Made by a program: the position numbers and the translations under genes. Under the pieces are notes generated by a model. It was given only the letters and a program-made list of their open reading frames with translations. It was not told where the DNA came from and ran no database searches. Below are positions 12,184-23,134 of a stretch of DNA of 64,000 nucleotides, piece by piece; the first letter of the stretch is position 1; each line of letters starts with the position of its first letter. Origin of the DNA: Bathynomus jamesi (lineage: Eukaryota; Arthropoda; Malacostraca; Isopoda; Cirolanidae). The stretch is taken from assembly GCA_023014485.1 (NCBI GenBank), contig JAJOZX010001729.1, positions 496,001 through 560,000 of the forward strand, given 5' to 3'.

Positions 12184-12190
<7 letters not shown>
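11783..12190 (-). repeat. Penelope pseudo-LTR segment
   Basis: This continues the Penelope 5' flank beyond the hAT A insertion and ends near 12190 with the same ~30 bp found at 9329-9357 (gttccatgcacggtctgtgt core). I looked for a hammerhead ribozyme core, expected in many Penelope pseudo-LTRs, and could not assemble one by eye. Confidence 0.5.

Positions 12191-12243
<53 letters not shown>
12184..12243. repeat. (TA)n microsatellite
   Basis: About 30 TA units directly left of the mariner at 12246. A matching run lies on its right (13812-13868), so the element probably landed within one (TA)n tract. Confidence 0.95.
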
Positions 12244-12245
<2 letters not shown>

Positions 12246-12248
<3 letters not shown>

Positions 12249-13808
12249 GGTGTCCCAAAAAGAGTGACCCTAAACGAAATATTAATAACTTTTTTATTAA
12301 AGGTGCTAGAAGTAAATACTAAAAAATAAAATAACAAGCGAAGGTGTAAGTTTTATTCCCATGCACTAGTAAACCTCTACATGTTTTCCATCATTTACTA
12401 TAACCAATCTAATTCTACGTTCAAATTCTTCAATGGCACGCTCCAGTACAGATGGGGAGATGGATGTGATAGTTTCCTGAATACGCTGTTTCAATTCCAC
12501 AATGTTTCTCGGTTTGTTATGGTAAACTTTAGACTTAACATAACCCCAAAGATAAAAATCTAAAGGTGTTAAATCGGGGGAGCGAGCGGGCCATTTCATT
12601 GGTCCTCCTCTACCAATCCATCGCCTTGGGAAAGTCTCGTTTAGAAATTCTTGAACGACTCTAGCATAGTGAGGCGGGGCTCCGTCTTCTTGAAAGATTA
12701 TGGTTTGAAATGATTCAGGAGTTTCTTTTAGTAGTGGCACAAAGAAATCTTTTAACATCTTTAAGTACGAGGCACCTGTAACAGTCCGTTCTTCAAATAA
12801 ATACGGACCATAAATTCGAGAACTTGACATTCCACACCAAACATTCACTTTGGGTGAATCACGTTCATGTTCAAAGGTCTCGCGTGGATTTTCTGGTCCC
12901 CAAATTCTACAATTGTGGCGGTTAAGTTTTCCAGATGTATGAAACGTTGCCTCGTCAGTGAAGACGTCGTTTTTCAGGAAATTTGAGTCTGAATCAATGA
13001 ACTCGATTAGTTCCTGGCAAGTAGCAATTCTTACTGCGTAATCATCTTTAAAAAGTTGATGATGCACTTGCACTTTGTAACATTTTAATTTCAGATTTTT
13101 GTGAAGGATTCTGTGAACCGACGATCGTGGGATGTTTAACTCAACTGAAACTCTCCTTAATGACGTTTTTGGATCCGTGTGAAATGCTTCCATAACAGCT
13201 TGCGACCTTTCTAGAGACTTACTCGGGCGTCCACAACTCTTTCTCTTAAGGACGGATCCAGTCTCTTCAAACGTTTTCATCCATCTTTTTATGCTCTTCT
13301 TTCTTGGTGCCTGTTTATTGTGTTTAACTTGAAATCATCTTTGTGATGATTGATTTACTTTCGTAAACATACCTGACTAGTTCAGCTTTTTCTTGTGGTG
13401 TCGTCATCTGAGGGTGGGTGGAATTCTGTACAGTTTGTATCATAAGATGTTTTTTTGGCCGCCAACTTGCTAGAACGAACGAACGCGAGTGAGTGATTAG
13501 ACTAGGTCCGGAACGAGCGAGTGAATGATTAGGCTAGGCTAGTCTAGTCCGGTCCATAGGATTCGCCGTCACAAGGCCTTTGGTTAGACTAAGGCCACCC
13601 TTCATGATAAATGATTTCTTTTATGAGAAAATTTTGTAGAATTTTTTTTTAACATTCTAAAGTAACGATATGTTTTTGATAATAATTACGTATACAGTAT
13701 CAAAAACTTACATCTTCACTTGTTATTTTAGTTTTTAGTATTTACTTCTAGCACCTTTAATAAAAAAGTTAATAATATTTCTTTTAGGGTCACACTTTTT
13801 GGGACACC

Positions 13809-13811
<3 letters not shown>
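12246..13811 (-). mobile_element. near full-length mariner-like element (D-x41-D)
   Basis: The inverted termini begin CAGGGTGTCCCAAAAAG and extend over 90 bp with few differences. TA follows the right end at 13812-13813; the left flank is a (TA)n tract with a CA step. At 1566 bp it is of autonomous length. The spacing between the second and third catalytic Asp (41 residues by my count) fits the DD41D mariner group. Confidence 0.92.
12366..13407 (-). pseudogene. mariner transposase, nearly intact, one frameshift
   Basis: Translation starts at ATG 13407 (MTTPQEKAELVRYVYESKS) and loses frame near 13330-13345. It then runs open for over 300 codons to TAG/TAA-bounded 12366. The helix-turn-helix region includes RRVSVELNIPRSSVHRIL. 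Catalytic residues are intact: FTDEATFH, QEDGAPPHY, TPLDFYLWG. The WARSPDL-type linker is WPARSPDL here. This is the best preserved mariner transposase in the window; a single small indel separates it from a full reading frame of about 345 codons. Confidence 0.88.

Positions 13812-13868
<57 letters not shown>
13812..13868. repeat. (TA)n microsatellite
   Basis: TA run joining the mariner at 12246-13811 to the hAT at 13869-15089. It supplies the target duplication of both. Confidence 0.95.
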
Positions 13869-13871
<3 letters not shown>

Positions 13872-15089
13872 TGATGTAGCGGATGTCATTTTTTTCACAT
13901 CCGCGGATGCGGATGTGAATGCGGATGTTTGATTTCGACATCCGCGGATGCGGATGTCTACATTTTCGTTATTTTTTAGGATATATTCGAGATTTGTTGT
14001 GTTTAACGTATATAATAAGTTATTATATAGAGAGAGCTGTAGCTATAATGTAGTATAATTGATTAATTGTACAATAATTGCTGTACTTTTCTCTGAACAT
14101 ATAAAATAATATCAAGCATCTAACTAATATAGAAATCAATTGGTGAATTCGTCTGCAAATAAATTCGTTATATTTTGTCGAGTTTCAGCCACAATTAGAA
14201 ACCATAATTGTGTTACCAGGATGCGGGACGTGAACCCAACTCAAATGCACCCCACCGACCTCTTTCCCCAACCTCCACCCTTATAGAAAGAGATCTTTAA
14301 TTAGCTTGATAACTATTTATATTAAGTTTAAAGTTTTATTAGGCATATTTATAAATGAGTAATTAAAATAAAGTAAACTAAGATGTTCATCGTTTAATAT
14401 TCAAACTTAATTATAGGAAGGTTATGCTTAAGGAACATTAATTTTTCTGCCTTTTCTGCTGCCAGTCTGTTTCTCTTTTCATCATATATTAATCCAGCAC
14501 TGCTAAATAATCTCTCGCTTGGTACATTTGTTGGAGGACAGGCTAAATGTTTCCTTGCAAGTTTACTCAAGTATGGATAGATATTCTGCGTATTTTTCCA
14601 CCAACTAATAGGATTGTCACATGCAGCCAGGCGTTTTTCTTGGTGATAGCTCTCGATCATTTTTACTACATCTTTTGACATCGCGTAGGTCTCGTCATTG
14701 CTGCTTGACTCAAGAAACTGAGAGACAGATTCTGTGATAGATTTGCTTGTTGAAGGTGTTGGTTCTGTCACTGAAACTTTTATTCTTTTGGTGGGTGGCG
14801 AAGCGACAGATTCAAGAGATTGAAGCTCTTCAACTGCTTTGCCAAGTGATGATTTAACTCGTTCTAATGTACTAGGTGAAAATAACTTAGCTTTGTAACG
14901 TGGATCTAAGTAGGTTGCAAGAGAGTAACTTCATACAAGAACAGCCTCTCGTCTTGTCGCTTGCATCACTTTTGCGCACAATGACATTTTATCTCAACGG
15001 TCCACATCCGCACGACATCCGCAGTCCAAAGTGCGGATGCGAATGCGAGAAAATGTGCGGATGTTATGCGGATGTGACCTACATCACTA
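13869..15089 (-). mobile_element. hAT element D with GCGGATG subterminal repeats
   Basis: Ends are TAGTGATGTAG inverted. Inside both ends the heptamer GCGGATG and its variants recur many times, a typical hAT subterminal array of transposase sites. The flanks are ATATATAT on both sides (13861-13868, 15090-15097), consistent with an 8-bp duplication but uninformative in (TA)n. The element is internally deleted at 1221 bp. Confidence 0.85.
14394..14930 (-). pseudogene. hAT D transposase C-terminal fragment
   Basis: The frame is open from the stop at 14931-14933 and starts SLATYLDPRYKAKLFS, the conserved late motif of BED/Ac-like hAT transposases. It ends with the dimerisation domain: NPISWWKNTQNIYPYLSKLA, then NVPSERLFSSAGLIYDEKR, stop near 14394. 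The tryptophan pair and SERLFS box are intact. The BED finger and catalytic residues are missing. This is the ZBED1-like branch of hAT, distinct from the ZMYM1-like hATs B and G. Confidence 0.88.
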
Positions 15090-15097
15090 ATATATAT

Positions 15098-16094
15098 ATA
15101 TATATATATAATGTCGCATGCCAAGGGGGCCCAGGTACCCACCGGGAACTATTTTGGTGGTAGGCTTGCGATGTGCAACGGAACAAGTCTGGCGGTGGTT
15201 TGCTGCTGCTTAAGCCGCTTATTATTATTATTCCCATTTGTTCAAACTTGTCGTTCAATATGTTACCTTTTTTGGCATCTTCGTTTATAGTTTATACTCT
15301 TATAAAAGGTGTTAAATAAAAGTCCCCCCCCCCCCTTTTTTTGTAATGTTTCGCAATTCATAGATAAAATCACAAATATGATTGAAATATCATAAATCCA
15401 TTCAAAGTTTTGCAGTTTATTTACATAAAAAATTTAAATGAAGGAGTTGACAAATTAAAATAATTTTTAAAGACTTAATTATAATAAGCGACAGCAAAGC
15501 AATCGTCATGATTATGCAACCAGTTTCACTCAAAATTAGTCGAACGAAGGTATATCACAGTTTCACTTATTATTCGAAACTTGGATTTCTTTTAAAAAAA
15601 ACGCGTCACATAGAAATTTGTCCGATTTCAACAGCACAATGTTTACAGAAGGAACGCGAGTCTATCAAATTCAAAGCAAATCAGAACGGCAATTTTAGAT
15701 GGTGCTTAGTTTTACATTCTCGAAAAAAATGGATGGGGTTTTATAGTTATACACTGCCTAGTTCTATTAAAGCCCAATCAGATCATTAAAAGGGTACTAT
15801 TTAAGATACCTGATTCGTACAATTGTGTTATGACGTGACCCACTTAAGAGTCATTTTGAGTCATGGCCCACATTCATTCACTCTAGATTAAGATTTCTGA
15901 TAAGAGCTTTTAATGTTCACCAGCTGAAAACACGGGTGTAGAGGTCATCTTTCTCTGATAGGAGCTTTTAATGTTTACATATCAAAACACAGATGTGACG
16001 TCAACTTTCTCCGGCGCACGAACAAGGAATTTGCGTACGAAATAAAATTGAGAGTTTACGTGCGTTGAGTGCATCTGCGCACGCAAGTTTCATA
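15098..16094. other. no gene; two-unit tandem repeat and homopolymer
   Basis: A C run lies at about 15324-15334. From about 15894 to 16015 there are two diverged copies of a ~62-bp unit (tctgataagagcttttaatg / tctgataggagcttttaatg). The 93-codon open frame at 15508-15789 matches nothing I recognise. Confidence 0.5.
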
Positions 16095-16467
16095 TACAAG
16101 GTGTTTGATAACTTTCTGTACAAATTGTAATGGGGGGTAGTAGGGTGACAATAAAAATCGAAAGTTGGAGTTTTTTATTGGCCATTTGTTCAAAGCTGCT
16201 ACTACATGAGAAAACAATGTACTGTAAATATTAGGTCATTCAGATAATATTTAAGGGTGTCTCAAGTGAGGTAAATAATTCTCCTTATAACAAAAATTAA
16301 TTATTCATTACCTAGTAAAAATAAATTAATATTTTTTTTTAATTAATGTAAATAAATGTTAGTTTTAGTTCATAAGGTTTAAGTGCAGGCGTACTCCAAT
16401 CGTAATAAGTAAATAATATATTTACTAAATATATTCCAGGGTCTTTCATTCAATTGTAGACCACCCA

Positions 16468-18598
16468 TTAATTCTTGCTTTTCCTCAAGCCATACCCCTT
16501 TTTCAATGTACCAGGCTGAGACTTCCTATGATCCTCAACAACCTGCAAGAGATGTTGGCGCTGTTCTTCATTCTTCGTAATCTTTGTATTGATGGCCTGG
16601 ATCAAGGCAATTCCCCTCTCTGCCATGTCATTGACAGATCTCTGGTTCCTTGGACAAGAAACCATCATTAATTTTTAGAAGTTCAAAGAGAAGCTTTGAT
16701 CCTTTCGAGGCAAAGTCCGGAGCTGCTTTGTTGAAATGGAAGAAACAGCAGGTATTGGGGCTCGCTTTGGAGGATCTTCAGCAGCTTCTTTTTCGAGGAT
16801 TGATCGAGCGATATTCTTTTTCGTCGTTGCATTGATACCTTTATCAAAGAGTGCGAGACCAATCAAGTACTCGCTGAGGTACCATAAGTGACGACCGAGG
16901 ACACTAAGGCAGGATGCTGAGATCTTTTCATCGTGGTACTTTGCTAGGTCTTGAAGAAGCTTCAAATCGTTCGCGGGAGCAGATGAAGGACTGCTGGCCG
17001 TGAACCACGCGCTGACATATAACTCCAGGGCAAAAAATACAAATCGTTTTAAGCCAGACATTTCACGAGTTGTAAGTCTGAACTGATGGGAAAGCAGCAA
17101 GATTTTTAATGAATAAATTACTTTTGCCATCCAACATGCTCGGTGAAGTGCTCCAGGTCGCCGAAACCTAAAGTTAGGTAAATTACCTCCAAGGATTGTA
17201 ATCGACAACTCCAAGAATTCACGGTAATCATCCCTCGGCTGATGTTTTGTCAGATAAAGATTCCAGCAAGCGATCAGTTCTTCTCGATTCTCATTCAGAC
17301 TCGATGGAAGGTCTGACAGGGCCTTGTATTTATCTTGGCAAATTGTATTCCACGTCTCTTTGAAGCGGGAGAATAGGAGGATATCTGGACCAGATGATGG
17401 TCCCATGCATTTCATGCACGCCTTCTCAACGACAAGTTCTAGGATGTGATGGCGTCATGCAAGGTATAAGAGTCGGCGGCCGAGTTTCTGCTCCAAAATT
17501 ACGCATGCCCCAGACAAGTAACCAGTATTTGAAGCTGTAGTGTCGAAGCTCATAGCTGATACCTTTTCTGACACATTCCATTCTTTGAGCGCAACATGTA
17601 CCACCGAGCTGATGACCTCACCCGTTCCTGATGTCAGCTTAGGTACACCCAAGAGCTTCTCGGTATCAACTCCGGTTACGAAAATGGCTAGTCGGTCACA
17701 CCGAGCACCTTCATCGTCTGGTAGAATTTTTCCGTCCCAGTGAACAGTGAGCACTTCGTTGGGTGTGAACCTTTGTTTAATCTTTTCTGCCGTCGCCGAA
17801 CGGAGCCTTTCTCGTGATTTTCTAATGGTTTCATAGTTGAGCGTGAGTTTTTGTGAGTTATGGCCGAGGCTTCTTGCCGTAGCGTCGATAATCCGGTGTG
17901 CTGAACGATGACTGATTCCTGTGCGATCCAATGTACTTGCCAATTCGGGAGTGATGACTTGGATAGTGCCACGAGCATAACACTTGCGTTTTTCAGGAGA
18001 GGCGGGCGGTGAGTCTTCAGATGATGGCGCAGAACTTGGTGCTTCAGACGTAGAAGAAGATTCCAGCTCAATATTTTCAAAGTATATGGCTTGAGGTTGG
18101 TGCTGAGCTAGGCGTCTTTCAGTTGTTCCCGACGCATGACAGAATGAGCCATTTTCTTGTCAACTCCTCCCATTACTCCCCTCCTCCCTTTTTCTCGCTG
18201 AGCAATAAGGAAGGCTCGATTTCTTCGATGGTCAAAAGTTCCATCGCTTTAGGGTGGCGACATCGAAAAGATTTTCCAAATTATCACGGAACTCGTCTTC
18301 TTTTTTCCGCTGGTTTCCGTAGCGCGAGCACGATTTTTCTGGAGAAGCTTCCAAGTAAGAAAAAGATCTACCTCTTTTCGACCAATGCTTTCTCTGTGAT
18401 GGTAGGTATCCGGGTATCCCAGTAACCAATGACTGATGATGCCACCTCCTTCGCTGAGTCGTTCACTGTCTTGTGCTCTATGTGAAAGTGAAAAAACAGG
18501 CGTAAAACGTCTCCAATTGAAGGAAGCCGTGCGCCCTTGATCTCGGGTATGGGATGGGCAATGAGCCAAATTTGACTCGCTGTGCGGGTAGTCGCCAT
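16468..18598 (-). pseudogene. divergent hAT-like transposase, several frameshifts and stops
   Basis: Pieces in order: N-terminal helical part (LRLFFHFHIEHKTVNDSAKE, about 18510), DNLENLFDVA (about 18270), a Ser/Pro-rich linker, then the core ASTLDRTGISHRSAHRIIDA. Candidate catalytic residues are Asp in VHWDGK (about 17740) and Asp in SFDTTASNTG (about 17555), followed by a C/H motif whose Cys codon is TGA at 17452-17454 before RHHILEL. The C-terminal part reads SVNDMAERGIALIQ (about 16640), then EEQRQHLLQVVEDHRK. I recognise this as a family common in invertebrate genomes as uncharacterised proteins. At least two frameshifts (near 18120 and 18300) and two stops make it dead. Confidence 0.7.
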
Positions 18599-18821
18599 TG
18601 GGCCTAAGAAAAGAAAAGAAACGTATATTAAATTAAAATAAGAATCAAAGTATTAATTTTTTTCGTATTATGATTCCATTTTTAAAGATCTCATTTATAT
18701 TGTAATATATATATATATACATATATACAGGGCCGTCGAGAGCCATTAACGGGCCCCAGGGCTAGCAAACATTACGGGCCCCCACACCAAGTGTCAAGGC
18801 ATTATATATATGCAATAAATC

Positions 18822-18856
<35 letters not shown>

Positions 18857-18860
<4 letters not shown>

Positions 18861-20176
18861 GCGTATCGACAAGAAATAGACCAACAAATCGACAGACATA
18901 CTTTCTTTCCACGCTACCATAAAACAGTTTGGAACACACGTGGGCAATCAAACAATGGAGCGTCTGTTTCTTCCCAAAGAGGCGCCAATGTAAGCTTTTA
19001 TCAAACAAAGGACACGCGGACCAAGCGTCTTAAGATTTGGTATAGTCCTACGTCACCAGGGTATAAAAGCGAGCTTCCATTTGCTTTCATTCTCACTCTC
19101 ACTCACTCGTACGCACGTCATCACGTGAGCAGCGCGTCCACCAGCCGCTGTCCGGCCCCCTGGCCGAGGGGCCGTGGCCGCTACTTTCTTCAGGGCCTAC
19201 AATTTGTCTTCACGTAAGATCTAAAGACCACCTGCAGAAGCAATCCAACGAGGCCCAACCGGAATCACTTCGGGCCTGCGGTTTGCCGGGTCGGCCTTCA
19301 AGTTTCTCCACGTTCCTCGAGATATCTTCCGCACCACAGGCCTACGCCTGCAATATCACAAGGCCAGCCTGCACCTCGAGAAGTAACATCACCTCAGGCC
19401 TCCACGAAGCCTACATCCATCATCTCAAGAGGCTTAATGGACAACGACAACCAGAATCTGCGTAATAGGTTCGTCGTCAACCCGCCTTCAACAAAGTTTA
19501 CGTCACCATAAGCTAAGTACATCATATTCTAAGTACTTGAAGCCTACATTAGCCTACCGCCGAACGGTAGGCTATACTCCCAAAGTGTGTATTTACGCGT
19601 TCCAACTGACTCTCGTGAAAGAACGCAGTAGGCCTGTCATCCAAGTCAAGTGTCATTTCAATACCTTATTCCGCGTATCATCCGTCATTATGTTCAGTTC
19701 ACATTTACGTGTTAACCAAATGTTCTTTTGACGTAATCATTTAACATCACATAATGATCTTCTATATAAAATGATATTTGTGTATTTGTCAAGCATTTCA
19801 ATTCATTATTATTAGGCCGCATCAATTATTCTATGTGCATCCATGCAATCATTTAACCTACTTAATCAGTGTCAAGTATTCCATTCAATGTACCAAACGC
19901 ACGTGCATTCTTTATATCATTAACTAGGCCTATTCAATGTTATTTACATACCATCGATGAGTATTACATTATTTATTACGTGTCAATTAAGCTATTAACA
20001 TTTCATCTTATTAGCTAAGCCTATGCCATAAGCATAACGTAAAACTACCAATTAATTACTGTCAATTCTTTGTTATATCACAGTGAATAAAATAACGGAT
20101 TTATTTTCATAATAAACTACAAAACCCATAAGGTGTCTTTTATAACCTTATCATTAATTTGCTTGAGCGTAAATCA
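18857..20176 (+). repeat. probable LTR (about 1.3 kb) with primer-binding site
   Basis: The segment starts TGTAGCG after (TA)n and ends AATCA. A TATAAAAG box lies at 19072-19079. Polyadenylation signals AATAAA are at 20086-20091 and 20111-20116. Four bases past the end, 20180-20197 begins TGGTGACCC, the start of the tRNA-Trp-type primer-binding site common in Gypsy/CsRn1-like elements. No gag or pol follows, so this looks like a 5' LTR fragment of a truncated retrotransposon. The family is unknown and a second LTR is not present in the window. Confidence 0.5.
19072..19079 (+). promoter_or_regulatory. TATA box of the probable LTR promoter
   Basis: TATAAAAG followed about 25-30 bp later by the pyrimidine-rich ttcattctcactctcactca, a plausible initiator region. 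Direction agrees with the downstream polyadenylation signals. Confidence 0.45.
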
Positions 20177-21549
20177 AGCTGGTGACCCTCGCTGCCATTC
20201 CGGTCACTGCCAATAGTATGGTGGATCTACTCAAGTAGCCTATCATTATAAAGCAATCAGTCATTGCCTAAATCAATCGTTGCATACAATTAAATCATTA
20301 TCACCTTAAACGGCTAAAACTAGGTCCATATATATATATATATATATATATGTATAACTTTAATAATATAATATTTAACTTTATAAAAATTAAGTAATTC
20401 AATAGTTCAAGTGTTTCAAACCTCTTCGTGCAAAACCCAAAACACAAGTGAGAGATTTGGTTAAATATTTCTCAAGTTTATTGACCTTGGCTACTTTCGA
20501 TCATACCACAAAGCGTGAGAATGGAAGCTACATTTGAAAAAATGTGTCAGATTGATGAATTTCAGTGTTGATTTTTAGGATACTCAGATATTACATGTAA
20601 GAAATTACATGTAAGGAGCTCTAAATGAAAAAAAGTCACAATTTCTTAATGATTATTATGATCCTTATTTATTTTTTACGATTTTTTTTATTCTCCTGCG
20701 GGCCCCCAGACACCCGGGCCCCGGGGCACTGGCCCCCCCCTGACCCCCCCTCTCGACGGCCCTGTATATATACTCGTATATATATTATCATAGGAAATCA
20801 AATTCAGTTCCAAATTTATATAATTTAAACATCAAACTATGCCAACAATTAATGAAACTTTTCTAGAACAATTTGCAATAATAATATAATCAATGTATCA
20901 AAATAAAAAATATTACCTTAGATATCTTAAAAGAATCGGGAGAGAACTTCTAAGCGTTGTTTTCAGTCAGGCAGTCGTATGCAAAATGAACTTGAAGCAC
21001 CAAAAGCTGATCATCCAAAGATTGATACACATCATAATTATTATTTAACGATTTATTTATGAAAATTTTAATTTAAGGAAATAAATTAATCGATTTGCAT
21101 AATCTATAGTATGAAATAAAGGAAACAATTCTATTAAATTATATAATACACTTGCATTCTCGAAACATTTTTGTTTTTGAAGCGTTGTCGAAACTCGTTC
21201 ATTCTTGAAATTTCTTCCGCGCGACAGTTTCATTCATGTGACTCGAGGCACCCCTAAATGCTTTCCGAATTCCATGAGATTTCGTCTACGGTGTTTCCTC
21301 ATAGGGTGGCAGCATTGGACAAATGGCCAGCAAATTTTTTTGAATTTCAAATTTTATCCCTATAGAAGTTGTCACCCTAGGGGGTAGGCAACACCAAGAC
21401 AAACCCTTTTCGTCTATAAGTGTATGTCCGCTGACGTCACCATTCGGCGCGAGAGGGCGCCGCTGCAATTGGCTAAAAGGTGAAGTGAGCTAGACTCGCG
21501 CTTGCCGCGGGCATTCTTAAATCGGACGTAGTACGCGTAACATGTTTAT

Positions 21550-22394
21550 TTAAAGAAGATGCTGAAAGTTGCGACCGGTAGCATCAATGCATGCCCGACA
21601 GCGTCGAAGCATTGACCGACGTACACGTCGAAAGATTCCCGGCATTTCGTGTTGAAACCACATTCGTCTACGAATAGCCACGGGGACATCTTCCAGCAGT
21701 TCCGGCAACGTTTTTTCAAGAAATATCCGATAAATCCGCCCGTCGAGTCGGGCAGGCAGCAGGTACGGCCCAATCAACTTGCCATGGACGATACCTGCCC
21801 AAACATTGACGGCGAACCGTTCTTGATGAGCATGCACCCGTGTAGCATGTGGATTTGCGTGCGCCCACACGTGAGAATTGTGCATGTTAAACACACCCTC
21901 ACGTGTGAAACAGGCCTCATCTGAGAACAGCACATAAGCCGGAAAATTAGGCTGCACCGCTGTCTGCTGCAGAAACCAGCGTGCGAATTCCACACGAAGA
22001 GGGTAATCCCGAGATTGTAATGCCTGGACTCTCTGACGATGAAACGGATGTAACTGCTGCTCGTGCAACACACTCCAGACCAGGTCGTGGTTCACACCGA
22101 GGATACGTGCAACACCTCGCGTGCTTGCGCTTGGATTGCCCTCAAATCGCTGTAGGATTTCTTCTTCCATGTCAGGAGTGCGCACGTTTCTCTCCCGACC
22201 AGTGTCATGCATGTTTGCATGGAATGTTCCAGTTTCTCGCAGTCGCCGATGCAAATGCGCAAACGTTTGGTGGTTTGGCACACGTCTGTTTGGGAAGCGC
22301 TGTCGGTACAACCTCACAGCAGTCTTCCGTTTCCATTGGCAGCCCCATACACCATATGCATGTCAGCCATCTCAGCAGTCGTGAAGCGCTCCAT
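21550..22394 (-). pseudogene. mariner transposase, frameshifted and missing its last catalytic Asp
   Basis: The start ATG at 22394 gives MERFTTAEMADMHMVYGAAN, then a 1-bp loss near 22335 shifts into RLYRQRFPNRRVPNHQTFAH. The helix-turn-helix includes STRGVARILGVNHDLVWSVL. First catalytic Asp is in VLFSDEACFTREG. After MWFQHEMPG the usual second/third Asp region is deleted; the frame joins a GRNFQHLL tail. The protein would bind DNA but could not cut it. Confidence 0.82.
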
Positions 22395-22595
22395 GTTACG
22401 CGTACTACGTCCGATTTAAGAATGCTCGCGGCAAGCGTGAGTCTAGCCCACTTCACCTTTTTAGCCAATTGCAGCGGCGCCCTCTCGCGCCGAATGGTGA
22501 CGTCAGCGGACATACACTTATAGACGAAAAGGGTTTGTCTTGGTGTTGCCTATCCCCCATTACAATTTGTACAGAAAGTTTTCAAACACCCTGTA

Positions 22596-23126
22596 TATAA
22601 CGTTAAAAAAAAACAACAACAGAAAATAATGAACTTGTTGCATATTTTCTATTTCCATATCAACCGAGTTGATAGTTATCTTTCCCTTAAAAAAAAGTAA
22701 GGTCCTTATTATCTAGGAGACACAAATAAGAACTACAAAATTTCAATCAGGTTTAACATAAAAACTTTTTATTAATAATTTAATAAATTACTTTCACTTA
22801 AATTGTTCATTACACCCAAAATATAACAATTAAGGGGTTAAGGATGGCTCTTACAAAAGGACGTATTAAAATATAATCCTTTGATTTATTGTTTATTTAT
22901 TGGTAGACAATTTTCATTAAGTAGGGAATGTAGCTAATGTTCCTGATTATCAGGCGGAGTTTTTACGGGTAGATCTGAATTTGTTTGGCTCGGACTTAAT
23001 TTATACACCGAACAATTTACAGTAACATTCCATCAAGAATAGGTTGATGGAGTAAGGATGTAGGGATAAAGGGTTTGGATCACGTGAGTAGGATTTCACA
23101 GAGAGGAATTGAGTAACAATGACAGT
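22596..23126. other. AT-rich DNA, no gene recognised
   Basis: Short A and T runs only; no open frame of interest and no clear repeat boundary. Confidence 0.6.
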
Positions 23127-23134
23127 GGTACTAC

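Larger units (their letters stand above)
18728..20764. mobile_element. non-autonomous hAT element F inside hAT E
   Basis: Perfect 15-bp inverted termini, CAGGGCCGTCGAGAG. Flanks CATATATA (18720-18727) and TATATATA (20765-20772) fit an 8-bp duplication with one change. The terminal sequence resembles that of hAT G (CAGGGCCGTTTC), so G-type transposase might have mobilised it. It has no transposase; most of its length is the LTR-like segment annotated next. Confidence 0.85.
16141..21379 (-). mobile_element. divergent hAT-like element E inside the mariner TIR
   Basis: Termini are TAGGGTGACAA inverted, 11 bp. The 8-bp duplication GGGGGTAG is exact at 16133-16140 and 21380-21387, and the other TIR of the mariner shows the uninterrupted sequence. 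It encodes a divergent transposase on the minus strand (16468-18598) and carries its own nested insertion at 18728-20764. Eight-bp duplication and the motif order favour the hAT superfamily, but the protein lacks the usual C-terminal hAT signature. Confidence 0.85.
16097..22593 (-). mobile_element. mariner-like element with ~200-bp TIRs, split by a 5.2-kb insertion
   Basis: Left end CAAGGTGTTTGATAACTTTC at 16097 pairs with the right end at 22593 (complement CAGGGTGTTTGAAAACTTTC), with TA at 16095-16096 and 22594-22595. The left TIR is broken after 44 bp by hAT E and resumes at 21388, matching the right TIR (22390-22593) almost base for base, including the tctataagtgtatgtccgct block. With the insert and its duplication removed, the mariner is 1250 bp. 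Confidence 0.93.
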
